Positions 1 through 12,227 of a DNA stretch of 64,000 nt are shown in pieces (the first letter of the stretch is position 1; every line of letters starts with the position of its first letter). Under the pieces are notes generated by a model, which had not been told where the DNA came from, did not search any database, and saw only the letters and a list, made by a program, of their open reading frames with translations. The DNA is from Motacilla alba alba (taxonomy: Eukaryota > Chordata > Aves > Passeriformes > Motacillidae). The stretch lies in contig NC_052027.1 of the NCBI RefSeq assembly GCF_015832195.1, positions 1,984,001 through 2,048,000 on the forward strand, given 5' to 3'. The position numbers were made by a program, and so were the translations under genes.

Positions 1-1104
1 CACACACAGCCCGGGCTGGCTCCTGGGGATGGAAAGGTTTCCCAAAGCCAGCAGCACGGAGCCTTGGAGCACGAGGAACCAGCAGCAACGGGCAATCCGT
101 GGCTCTCCAATCCCACATCAGCCTCTGATTCCTGGAGGAATCCGTTACAAACTTCTCCTGTCTAATTTGGGGTCCTTTTCCTGTGATTTTTGCCTATTTT
201 CCACGCTCTTCATTTCCCCTTTACAGCAGATCTCCCCAGCGTAGACTATTCCTCAGTTTCTGACCTGAATTTGCTGTTTTTACAGGAGAGGAGAAACTCC
301 ACGAGCTGCAATCCCAGAGCACCTGCCTGGTCATCCCCTGCACAGGCCCAGGACATGTTGTAACCTTATTTTTCTTCATTTCCATTATCTATAGTGAAAG
401 CTGCACAGAAATTCTGAGTAATTATTAACTTAGGCCTGTGCTTTTCCAAAATAACATTTCTCTCTTGCCCCTCCTGGGATGTGCACATATTTTGCCTCTA
501 AGCAGAAGAAACTCTTCTTGATTTTTTTTTTAAAGTCTCTTCCATAAAGTCAGGGCTGCCACTTAAAAAGGTCTCTGTGGCTATTATGGGCAAAGCTATT
601 AAAATATCAAGATTATGGCAGCCATAAAGCTGAGGAGAAAAATGAAATTTTGGGATCAGCATTAGGCAAAAAGTGGGGGCCATTTATCATTTTTAATAAG
701 AACAGTGTGGGTACAATACACTATTATTTTTATAGGCTTTGCTGAAAGTTACAGGGATTAATCCAATCCTCAGTGATTGCTATAATTCCCACCTTATCAC
801 CCACTCTGTCACTCTCCAGCTGGACAGGTGGGAACTGATTTTCAGGGGAAAACAGAAGGTTTTCTGTAAGCCATGATGCACAAAAATGATGTTTCTTTAC
901 ACATGGTAACAGAAAAACATGAAATTAAGGAAATTATAAAATCCTCCCTTTAAGCTGCCCCAAACAACCCAAACTATGACTGAAACATTAATTAATTTTG
1001 AGACATTTTGAAAGGAGAGGTGAGGCTCATCCCCTGCTAGAAACAATTTAAATCCAGATGGAGTGAGCACAGCTCGGAGTGCTTGGTTGGCACTTCCCTT
1101 GATC

Positions 1105-1510
1105 ATGCACTTCTGTACATTTATGGCTGGTTTCTATATTTTTTTCAAAATTCAATTTTTTTTTTTCTAGAATGCACTTCTAAAAAATTATGGCTGTTTT
1201 AAAATTTGCTTTTCATAATTCAATTATTTTTTGCAGAATGCACTTCTGTACATTTATGGCTGTTTTAATTTTTTTTTTCAAAATTCAATTTTTATTTTTT
1301 GAAAAATGAACTTCTGTACATTTATGGCTGTTTTAATTTTTTTTACAAAATTCAATTTTTATTTTTTGGAGAATGCACTCCTGTAAATTTATGGCTGTTT
1401 TAATTTTTTTTTCATAATTCAATTTTTTTTTTTTTACAGAACGTACTTCTGTAAAATTATGCCTGTTCAAATTTTTTTTTTTTCAAAATCCATTTCTTTT
1501 TTCCAGGATG
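1105..1510. repeat. Tandem array, about 67-bp unit, six copies
   Basis: The motif ATGCACTTCTGTACATTTAT followed by GGCTGTTTTAATTTTTTT and AAAATTCAATTTTTATTTTT recurs at about 1105, 1173, 1238, 1307, 1374 and 1441 with substitutions and poly-T length changes. It is an intronic minisatellite with T-rich units. Confidence 0.85.
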
Positions 1511-4500
1511 GGAAGTGCTGAACTTTTCCTGCCTGTTTTGCTCCCGGCCATTCCCAGACAGAGCCAACAGCAGCAGGGAAGTTTTTCCTGGAGAGAAGCT
1601 GTTCCCTCAACCATTGCACTGCAGGTGATGCTCAGGAGGATTCTGCACGTTGCTTTCAGGTGATTTAGCACTGACAAATTTCTTGCCTCTGGGTGTGTTC
1701 TTGTGCCAAACATTCCCACCTGCCCTTTTTTTTTAATATATCCAATTGCTATAATAACATTTTGTTGTACAACCCCCAGCCATGCCCACTGTTGTTGTAT
1801 AAACTTCATAGAAAAATGATTTTTGGTGGATAATTTGCAGCCTGCTGGGGTTTTTTTTTTTGCTCTGATTGCTCCCATTTCTTGGTGTTTAAACTGCTCA
1901 TAAGTGAAGGTTACAGCAAATTTGGGCAAAGCTAGAGCTGAACTGATTATCTGATGAGTGTCCTGTGAACCTGAGCTGTATTCTCAATTTGCTTATTAAA
2001 ATCTTCCAACTGCTTGTAGGGGATACTCGTAATTTGAATTCCATAATTGCAAATTTCACTGTGATTTGATTGAGCAATCAACACCCACAGCCCTGTGAAT
2101 CACAAAATGTGAGCAGGACAGAAGGCTCCAAGGGCCACCAGCCCCTGGCAGAGCACTCTGGGGGAAGGAAAAAAGGGAATTATCCAGGAAAATCAAACCC
2201 CTGGCACAGCTCTCTGTGGTCACGGCCCTTCCCAGCCCTGCCAGGCTCCTCTCCACACACTCCAGTCCCCTGCCATCCCTGGAGTTTTGACCATTTTCCT
2301 CTTTCACAGTTTTATTTTAATGTTAAAGCTACATGAATTATGCACTGCCCTTTTTTTTTTGTGGGGCTACAGACAGTTCCACTGCCCTGCCAGCACCCCT
2401 GGATCAATTTTTTATCTTCCAGTCTTAGATAATTGCAGAACAATTTAAGGAAATCGGCCTGGACAAAAAAAAATCACCTGGTAATTCTCCCTTTGAGTCT
2501 GAGCTCTGCTGCCCAGCTACACCACACCACAGCTCCGGGCCTCAAATGCAGGTTTTAATAACAAGAATGATAAATAATGAACAAGATTAATCTAAAGTTA
2601 ATAAAACACGTTTGGATGAACCCTCAGCTATGCCAAATCTGAGGACACAGTTACTCAGCAGCCAGGCAACAGAGAAATGTGCTGTCAGAAGTTTGTAAGA
2701 ACAAGAAAAATGCACAAAATGACCCAAATTCTGTGTTAGATCCATTGTCACAGCAATTTTCAGTGCTGTGTTTGCCTCCCAGCCTCTCGACTGCCCAGCT
2801 CTGGGTAATTAAAAGGGCAAGAGGTCTCCATTAGCTGAAGCCTAATCAATACCCCTGTATCTGGTGCATCTCCAGCCTGTGGCTGCCTAAAGCAGTTCCA
2901 TTTTTGGCTGCACACAGCAGGCCTGGCTTATCTGTGCCAGGCAGCTGTGGATGGCTGTGAGCACTAACCATGATTGCACGGAGCCACTGGGCAACCTGAA
3001 CCCAGAGGGAGGAAAATCAACACAAATCCTTATCTCTGGGAATAGAAAACACCATCAGATGAGCTCCTGCACGGGGGCATTTGCTCCAGTGAGACACAAA
3101 ACCTGTTTCAACAGCATCAGCTGGGCACAGCCACCCCCCCATCGAGCACAGCCTGGCTGCTCTGGGGAGAAACCTGATGGTTTTTGTCTGACAAGCTTTT
3201 CAAACTTGTCCTACAGACATTTCCAGCCAGTCTTGCCTGGAAGGAAAAGGCACCACCAGCCCCAGGGGTGTTTATCACTCTGATACCTCCGGGGGCAGCT
3301 CTGGTGCTCGCTGGGAGTGGTGAACCAGGACTGGGTTTGATGCCACTCCCAAGCCCTTCCCATTTAAACTGAAGTTTCTGGAGTCAGGCTCACCCCAGCA
3401 GGGATCAGCTGGGTGATTCTCTCTCTCTAAGCTCATTTCAATGAGGAAATTCGGGTAATAAAAAAGGAAGAATGGCTTGGTAAGGCCCAGAGAGTGGCAT
3501 CACCATCTTTGCAAAGAAACGCTCATCTGCACCTGAGAGCCAGAGAGAAAGCACCCCTGCCACATGGAAACAGGAGAGATCAGCCAGGGAAAAGGATGAA
3601 AAGGAGCCTGGGCTGAAGCTGCTAATTTCCTTTAAGCAACCATCAAACCAGAATACAAACACAGGAAGCTGGGCATGTGCACAAGCAGTGCATACACCGA
3701 ATTTACCTTCTGCTCTGGATTGGTGCTGTGAGAGATTCAGTCGCTGCTGATATTCTCCAGGCTGGTGTTACATAAAGTGCTCCCCACATCACCTGAAGGA
3801 ATGACTCACAGATTTAATCCACCAGTTGGTTTTTTGTTTAAAGTCACAGAGAGTTAGCCTAAAAATCCTTTTTGTGTGTGTGCACTAGCTTCAGAAAAGC
3901 TAAAGGTCCCTGGGCTTGTTTTAAAACATATTTCAATGTGACCTAGCTAATCCTTTAATACCAGCTTTCACTACCTTTGATCTGTAGTTGTAAGAGATTA
4001 GATCAACCCTCTAAAAAAAAAAATAAATGTTGGTTGCAGAGGAATTTTCTTACTGCAATGAATTAAAATTATGATCCACTCCAAGGCTGAAACATCTGCC
4101 CAAACAGCCTGAGGGGGTATGGCCTGTAGGGCACTTGCCTGTAGCACAGAGGGAAAAACCATTCTCTTCATTTATTTGATAGATAATCAGTGTTTAGTGT
4201 CATAATAACATGCTTTGATATCTACCAGCTGCAAACATCATCGTGGTTGCACATTTATTGTATTTAAACACGTCACGGTTGCATTTTTAGGTGCAACCAC
4301 GTGCATGAGGTAACAGAAAATGCCCAAACCAACACCCCCACTGATTTTTCAACAACAAAACATCAGCCCATAGGAATGGGGGCTCCAACAAAGCAGAACA
4401 AAGTGCACCCAAGGGCGTGGAACCCCAAATTTGACAGACACATCAGTGCTGTGTTTGTGCCACTGGGCACATTCTGCATCCCTGGCTGCCTCCGAGGGCT

Positions 4501-7500
4501 TTGCAGAGGCCAGCAGAGCTGGGTGTGGAGGGATAGGGTTGGCAGAGCCTGGGAGCAGGACTCTGATCTCTAATTTAGTTCATAAAGACATCACAATATG
4601 TCACAGCTCACTACAAACACTATTGACTGGGTTCTGTCAGACAGATTTCACTCATCTTTAGCCAAACCCTGCCAGCCCTACCCCCTCTCAATCCCATTTC
4701 AATCTTCATTTAGTGCTGACTGCAACCAAACAGGGAATAAACCACACCACTGGCTCGCAGATGATTTCTTTTTAAAGATGTCACGAGCTGTCACTGATAA
4801 ATAAAAAATCCATTAACGCCGTGTTCCTTATTATTTCCCTGTTTCCAAGGTCTTTAGTGGAGGGCTGAGCCTCTTCCCTTCCAGTTACAGACCCCAGACC
4901 TCCTCCTGTGTCCTTGCCACCCACCTGGGGCACAAAAAAGGGAATGCTGGGGGAGCTGACTCTGCAGGTGACAAGTGACACGTGCCAGCTGAAAATCTGG
5001 CTCTGTTCTGGACCCAGCCCCTATTTCTTGCACCTCAAAATTCATCCCAGCTGAAATGAGGCAGATCCCACTCACCACCTCAGGTGCTTAAATGAGTGTA
5101 AATCTGTGATGAGCTTGGCATTTGTGCTGTAAGAAATATTTGTAATTTCATAAATCTCTCAATTAAGAGAGCTCTGTGTGTTCCCTGTGCTGTCAGAAAT
5201 ATCAAACCAAAGCACTCCCAAATTAGAGGAGAATTTATCCTTATCCTTCATCCTCAAATATGTTGATAAACTTGTGCACAAACTGAATCAGCAGTTTTAC
5301 AGAAAGGATTATGTCAGATTAATTTTAATCTAATCCATTTCTATCTCCTGAGAAGCTTTTTACTTCTTGCTTTTAATAATTTAAACGGTGACTGTGGCAG
5401 AGCATAAAAAATAAATGATGGGAGATGCACTTTAAATGGAAGTTACCATTCTCAATCACTTTTTATTTAAATGAGAGTTTCATATGCCTGATTTTAAGTT
5501 TAATGAACCCCATTTTTGCTGAACTGTAATAATCTCCATCACACGGAGCCACACACAGATGAATTACAGACACCCAGGGTGTGACTCACCCACTCCCTGT
5601 GATGGAGAGAGACACCTGGAGGGAAATTTGGGCTGAATTTTGAGGGAATTTTTTGGCAGAAATGCTGCCAGGCTGCTCAGATGCAGCCTTCAGGAGTAGG
5701 AGACAAACTGCAGCAGTTGGAAGCGTTGGGAAGTTGTTTTCTGGATCTTGGCCTGGGATCAATCCCTCAGACGCTTTCTGAGCTCAGCTGTTCATGCTCT
5801 GGAAAGCACTTTTAGGGTGCTGACACTTCAGACAGGGGAATGTTCCTGCTTTTGGGGACATGGGGGTGGCAGTCACTATTAAGGGGAAAAGCTGGTGACA
5901 GGTTCAGGTATTTTTCTGCATCCTTTGCTCTCCTCATGGTCTCTTCCACCTCCCACACATCTCCAGCACTCATCCTGCATCCCCCTCCTGGGAATTCCTG
6001 CTGGAATTTCCCACTCCAGGAAAGTCAGCTGTGAGCTGTGCAGCCCCAGCTCATGGGAACACCACCCTGCTGGGGCATTTTCCTGGGTTTTTTTTGGGAA
6101 CGGTGCCTCCCCTCTGTCCCTCCCTGCATCCTCCAAGCAGAATTATCTACAGAAAACAAAGTTTAACACCTACCCCCCAACCCAGGCAGGTCTGCAGCCC
6201 CTCCTGATGCTCCAACACCAACCCAACAGCACAGTCACATACCTCAAATCCGTCACTGACCGTCCCTAATGGGAAAATATTTCCCTGCCTCCTTTTTCTT
6301 TGCTTTTCCCAGCCCCAAGGGAGAGTTTACCTGCTCAGATTTTCCCTCCAGCCTTGGGAGTGATCCATGACAGGCTGCCCAGTAACCCTGCAGCCTGCTG
6401 ACAAATAGCTGAACCAACTTCCAACCAGCTTAGCAGATTTTTTGCTTGGTTTCCTGGAGAAATGGAACTTTTACAGCCACGGTGCCCACCCATGTGTGCG
6501 AGGCTCCTCTCTAAATTAGCTTCTCACTAATTGGAACCAAATCTGACCAAGCAGCAAAGACTTCTAAAGACATTAACACAGCAGAGAAAGAGGAGAGACC
6601 ATCAATCCTTTAATAAGGAGTAACAGGGGGAGCTCAGCCCTTTGACATCCTGCCTGGCAAGGGGGAACTGGGAATAGAGATTCTGTAAAACTGACATTTC
6701 TCAAAAGCTCTGGGCATCCCATACTGAAAGAAACAGCAAAATAAAGGCTGAACGTTAAGGCTGCTGTAGTGGAGTGAGGACATTAAAAGCTCCAGGATCC
6801 TGCTATGCTCCATTTGCTGATCATGGTGTAAAAATGCCTGATAATTGCCTTTTTCCTCCTGCACTCTTCTGATTTTTCCCAGGTTTGCTGCCCTTCCTCG
6901 TTGCACTGTGTGGTGGGGGCTGTACAAACATGAGGCATGATTTGTGGGATGGATTATTCACAGGACAAACCTCCCAAACCATTCATCCCACTGGAGGCCA
7001 TCAGCCACCCCGACAGCCCAAAGACCCTCACTGTTCCCAGCCCAAGAAGTGTCCATCACCCCTTTAAAACAATAACAATTAAAGGAGAGAAAACGTGAGC
7101 AGACAAGTGAGCAGCCACTAATGATTCCTGTGCCCAGGAGTGGTTTTAGCAGCACTGGAATCTGTAAAGTGCTTTCTGCAAACGCCTTTGGTGTCCACAC
7201 TTCACTCCTGCCTGTGCAGCATGAAAGGCTGGGATTGAGATGGGATCAGAATTGCCATCTCCTCTGTCAAATGCTAAAATTTAGTTAGTTCTACTTGATT
7301 AAGCTGTGCAACAGAACTAAAAGTTTTCCTGGATACCGGCAGGGAAAGAAAGGCAGGAGAGAATGAGAAAACCTGAATGCATCCAATCTGTGAAAAGATG
7401 TGGGAATAATTCTCTGTCAACAGCTCAGCTCACAGACACGGATGTGTTCCCATCCATGGCCGGGTTTCCATCAGCAGTGATGGCATCAGATAGGAAAGAA

Positions 7501-8935
7501 TTATGGGAACAACTGAGCTTTAATGAATCTCCTCCTCTTTGGGAAAATGGAATTTTCCAAGTGCATTGAGAACACGGGCACTGCAGAGACAGAAAACCGA
7601 TTTTCCTTGAAATCCTGCCTTTGTTCACTCAAGGGGACACAGCCACCAGGAAGGACAGAAAGAAGCAGAGGGACAAAGTGTCTGAAGAACTGAGGTTCAG
7701 AGAGAGGAGTTCTTGGGGAGATTCAGTTCCAGGGTCAGCAGGAACTTCAGAGGATGTGTCTACAGGAGAAGACAAATCCTATAACTCCAGCGGGTTCCCA
7801 GCTGAGCCCTTTGTTACCTAAAAAAGCCATCAGCTGGTTGATTTCTTGCCCAGATGACTGAGCTGGATCGGGAGTGAGAACAGATGTGCTCCAGCTGTGG
7901 TGAGGGGGGGAATGAGCAGAGCCCAGAGCAGGACACACCGCCAGGGACTGCAGCGAGAGCACGGAATTCAAATAATCCAGTAATTGAGAGATCACTTTCG
8001 GCAGCCCTCTGAGTGCACTCAGCGTTTCTCACAGCACTTGGAGAGCTCCATCTCCACAGGCTTTTCCCACGAGGCTGCAAGGCAAATGTCATGAGAACAT
8101 GGTTATAGATCTTTCTGAAGATGAACCACGAGAAACTCGCAGGAAGGGGGGGAGAGAAATCCTAAAGACAAGTTCATTTATCTTCCCAGAGAAGGGAGGG
8201 AAGGATTTCCAGACCTGTTTGTTCTGCATGAGGAAGAGTGTGCTACCAGCCTGTCAAGTAGAAAATCCTTTCCAGCACTGTATTTTTTTAGCCTCTGGAC
8301 TCACAACGAAATGCCAGGGATGCTAGAAGGAATTTGAAAACTGTAGTTGTTAAAATGTTAACTAACGCTGCCCTGACTATCAAATGAATCTAATAAAAGT
8401 GGCAGCTAATGACTCAGCTCACACAGAGTTAAATGAAAATAACTATTTGGCACAAAAGAATATTTTATCTTAAAATCTGGAGATAAAGTTAAAAGGACAG
8501 TGACCTCCAAATACTTCCCAGGCTTATCCCCTTTAAACCACAATTTAGATTCAGAGCCCTGAGAAACACAAGGGAGTGTTTGCTTTGGATTTTGGAGCTT
8601 TTTGCTTGTTTGTTTCAATTAAGTTTATCTCAACAAGAAATGGACCTTGCTAAATTTGATTAACAACACCAAAAAAAAGCAAACAAGGAAAGGTGTTCCC
8701 CCTGCAGAGCTCCTCAGATGGAAAACATCTCCACTAAGAGCTTAGCTTGAACACTGTTGTACACTTTGAAACAGTTTATGGCTTCTAAATGCCTTAAAAA
8801 TGCAACAGAAAGAAGCACACCAGAAGAAAAAAAAGCCATTTTTGGTGATATTTTCCCTGGTTTGGCTCGAAATTCTCCAGATGGTCAAAGCAGGGGATTC
8901 TTCCCCTCTGCTCTGCTCTTGTGACAGCTCAAGGG

Positions 8936-9165
8936 CAGGGTTAGATGGGATATTGGGAAGAATTGTTCCCTGTAGGGTGGGCAGGCCCTGGCACAAGTGC
9001 CCAGAGCAGCTGGGGCTGCCCCTGGATCCCTGGCAGTGCCCAAGGCCAGGCTGGACACTGGGGCTGGAGCAGTCTGGGACAGTGGGAGGTGTCCCTGCCA
9101 TGGCAGGGGTGGCACTGGATGGGCCATTCCCACCCAAACCATTCTGAGAGTCAATGGTTGATCTC
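8936..9165 (+). mobile_element. CR1 LINE 3' end
   Basis: Matches the bird CR1 tail in sense orientation: GGGAAGAATTGTTCCCTG, CCCAGAGCAGCTGGGGCTGC, GATCCCTGGCAGTGCCCAAG and the CATGGCAGGGGTGGCACTGG run. It is 5'-truncated, with no reverse transcriptase. Confidence 0.85.
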
Positions 9166-10913
9166 ACAGGGCTCTGAAAATATAAAGCAGGAGAGCTTTG
9201 TCTTCTGGTATCCAAATTCTAGAACTCATCCTAGCACAGGCTGAGGTACCTAAAGGAGACTCAACAAAGAAGTCACAGGAACTCTTTGCTGCCTCTCCAA
9301 TGTCCAAGCCCATTTCTGTGACTCCGTCACTGGGCACTGCCCAGTTTGTGCTGTGGCCACGATGGACCCCTGGTGTTCTGCACCAAAACCAAAGCCAAAT
9401 GTCAGCTCCACACAGACTTTTAGGATTTCTGACTGTTTCCTCTTGTCCACTTAAACACCACCAGAAGCTCATCATGCTATTGCCCAGGCCCCAGTGCCAC
9501 GCTCCCAGAGCAATATTTACTCTCCAGTGATTTCTTCTGTGGAGTTTCAGGGCAGAATGGCTGCCACAAGGCCATTGTTGGGCTTCTGATTAAACAAGCT
9601 GCAGAAATAATGAGGGAACACCCTCCCCACGCAGGGTACTTCTCTCAGAAAAATCCGAACGACGAAGGCAGGCTTCTACCAGCCCGTTAGGAACAAATGG
9701 AGAAGGCAAAAAAAAATAGGAGAGGAAAAGAACTGGAACTTCTAGCAGACAAAGGGGTCATCAATACAGCAGGACTGGCCTCGGGGGGGTGGGAATCCAC
9801 TGCCGCAAGCGCGGAAAACGTGGCAGAAGCAAATGTTTGATTTGCATTTATTCCGCTTTCCAGCCCAGCCGCTTCCCGAGCTGCAGATGAACATTTATTT
9901 TCCAAATCTCCGGCACTCAGCATGCACTTCATCAGAGGAGGCCATCACATCATTATGCTGCTTAACAGAATGTACCAGCACAAGGCAGTGACCTGACAAA
10001 CAGCGGCTCCCCGCCGCACGGAGCGCGCATTCCATCTCCATTTGGGGTCTGGGGGAAGCTCAGATCCATGGGCTTGAATTTCCAGCTCATTTCAAACCAA
10101 AAATTGGGACAATGCACAGCAATGCCCAAATTGTTCTGTGCGAGCTGTACACAGCCCATTTGTTGGTGCTGAAAGGACTTGTTCATCATTTGGACTCATT
10201 TTCGGGATGAATTTCCTGTAACGTTGGAACAGTAGGAAGCTCTTTATTGGGCATCATTAACAAGAAAAAATAAAAAGAAAGCTCAACAACTAATGTATGT
10301 AGGCCAACATAACTTCACTTTTAGCTGACAGCTCCTCAGAAATGGATATTTCCAAGTGGCAAAGGATTAGAGTGAACCACAGCTGAAAAGGTTAATGGTG
10401 TGGAGCTGATCAGCATCTTTTTAATAAAGTCACAATTTTTAAGCCCAAGACAACCAGTGACACCATGGCTAACAGGAAACAATTCCCTTCTCATTTACTA
10501 TTTTTCTTTTCCCAACTCTCAGCACCTGGCCAGGATGTTTTTTTTTCAGGCTTCTACTATTCCAGTGAATACCCTCATCAGCAAAGCAATGGCAATTCTC
10601 AGACTGAATAGTTTTGCTTTTTTAATTTTTTTTTTCAGATTTCATTTTCAATGCACATATGAAACTAAAGTAAAAAAAAAAAAAAAAAAGAAGAAAGTAT
10701 ATTTTTTCCCACAATTAGTCGTATGTTTCAGCAGTGGTCACTGATGCCATCAGGCACTTTTTGCAAGGATGATGAACCTGGGTTCACTGCCCTAATCAGA
10801 TCCTAAAATAAGTCCTTGCATTTTCTCCTCCTATTACCCACTTCCAAGGAGCTGGATTATTTCTCACTTTGAAGCTGAGGAGGTTTTTCCTGTTGCACCA
10901 CAGTGTCTAACAG

Positions 10914-11130
10914 GAAGTCCCACCCTGCTTGTTTTTCTCTCTCCAGCCCACGCTGTTTGTGCTCCTGGGCTGAGCTTTGGATCATTTGTCCTTGGTGCCC
11001 AGCTGGAGCAGGAATTGTTTTGTCTCCCTGCTCTGTGCACAGAGCTCACCATCCCCTGGTATGAAGCTCAGACCCGCACACTAAAGCAGCACAGAATGTG
11101 AAAAACAGAAAAGCCAAACCTGAGGCATCA
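10914..11130 (-). mobile_element. Truncated solo LTR, TGATGCC family
   Basis: Shares its sequence with the copies at 43.7, 47.1 and 54.3 kb, including the CACGCTGTTTGTGCTCCTGG segment and the GAGGCATCA terminus at 11130. The other half of the LTR is missing. Short apparent reading frames here recur in every copy and reflect the repeat, not a gene. Confidence 0.8.
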
Positions 11131-12131
11131 TCCCCAGGAGTGGGCAGTGCTGTGGGGTCAGTGCTGCTGGCTGGGAAGGGTCCCAGGGGACAAAGCCCCC
11201 GGGCAGCTCTGCCAGCTGGGCAGCCACGAGCCCAGCAGCTCCTCCAGCCTCTGCTCCTGCCTGAGCAATAAGCTCAGCCTAACAGCACACGGTCCACGGG
11301 GCAATTCCCATCCAGCTGATGAGGCCGGACAGCCCTCAAAGCAGGATTGCAGATTTCTTTAAAGGGCCACGGATCTGCGGGAGATGTTGTGCTGTTTTGA
11401 CAGAGACAGCAGCTCCCGATGAAGGAGCCAGCTGCAGTGGCTGGTGTGGGTCCTGGTGGGGAGGGACACACACATGGAGCTTGTCAGGCACACCAAGAAT
11501 TCCAGCAGGAATTCTCACAGAACCACTCCTTCTCCAAGACATCTCAAACAGAGCAGTGCAACTCTCACGCTCAGGAAGACACAAACTGGCACAATTAAAA
11601 TAAGTTTGTGCTAAACTGGAAGATATTTTTGGTATTTTCTAAACATTCATACTGCCCTCTTTGAAGCAAAGAGCACCCTGTGAGATCTGGACACATCCTG
11701 AGTACCCAGGACACAAAAAATCGTGCCAGCAGTGTTTGAAAAAGAGAAAATAATGAAAAGATGATGCACACAAGTGGCTCTGCCAGCAAGTTCAACTTTT
11801 TAGCAGGAGACACACCCAGACCGTGAACCAGAAAGGCTGCACAGGAAGGTCTTGGTAACACCTTCAGGATATGAAGACATTGCTTTAGTTTCCATCAGTT
11901 CCTCTCTGAAGTTTATCCTCAGATCCACAGAGTGCTCTTTCTCTGCATTTGTCCCCCAAGGAGCTGCCCCAGTCATCAGAACCCCCTCAGCCAGGGTGGC
12001 CTTGCCACAACCCTGGCCTCACAGGTGACTGCTTCCAACTTCCCAAAAACCCTGAGAATTCCCTTCCCTGAGAAGGAAAACCCCACAGCTGGTTGCCAGG
12101 CACTGAAATCAAGAGAAGGAAAGCTCTTTAC

Positions 12132-12227
12132 CTCCAGAATGGGGTGGGGGCCCACAGAGCAGCACCATGCCCTGGCCCTGGCGGACGGACACCGTGCTCC
12201 TCGTCCTGGTCTTGAAGTTCTCCAGGT
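12132..12227 (-). CDS. CNTN4: CNTN4 exon: Ig1-Ig2 linker and first strand of Ig2
   Basis: A short exon of 96 nt: AC, 31 codons and G. It encodes [19 protein letters not shown] then [12 protein letters not shown]. The GMVLLC step is the contactin-4 form; CNTN3, CNTN5 and CNTN6 have GVVL(L/M)C, so this exon is the best paralogue marker in the window. It contains the first Ig2 cysteine. The acceptor is CTCTCCTGGCAG ending at 12228 and the donor is GTAAAG from 12131. AC joins the T left at 28389 to give Tyr, and the trailing G expects AG next, giving Glu of the ELSYAW exon. That following exon was not found between 1 and 12131, so it should lie outside the window. The exon is GC-rich compared with its surroundings and is easy to miss because longer chance frames overlap it. 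Confidence 0.94.

Larger units (their letters stand above)
1..12131 (-). other. CNTN4: CNTN4 intron after the Ig2-entry exon (partial)
   Basis: No coding exon is recognised here; I looked for the ELSYAW/NEYPS and GNYTCVV coding patterns on the minus strand without success. It contains a 67-bp tandem array (1105-1510), a CR1 tail (8936-9165) and a truncated LTR (10914-11130). The rest is unremarkable AT-rich intron with poly-A and poly-T runs such as 10671-10689. Confidence 0.7.

Noticed and set aside
8742..9475. Several 100- to 157-codon frames
   Set aside because: They run through a CR1 tail; similar strings appear at each CR1 copy (for example 26038-26576, 61510-61898).
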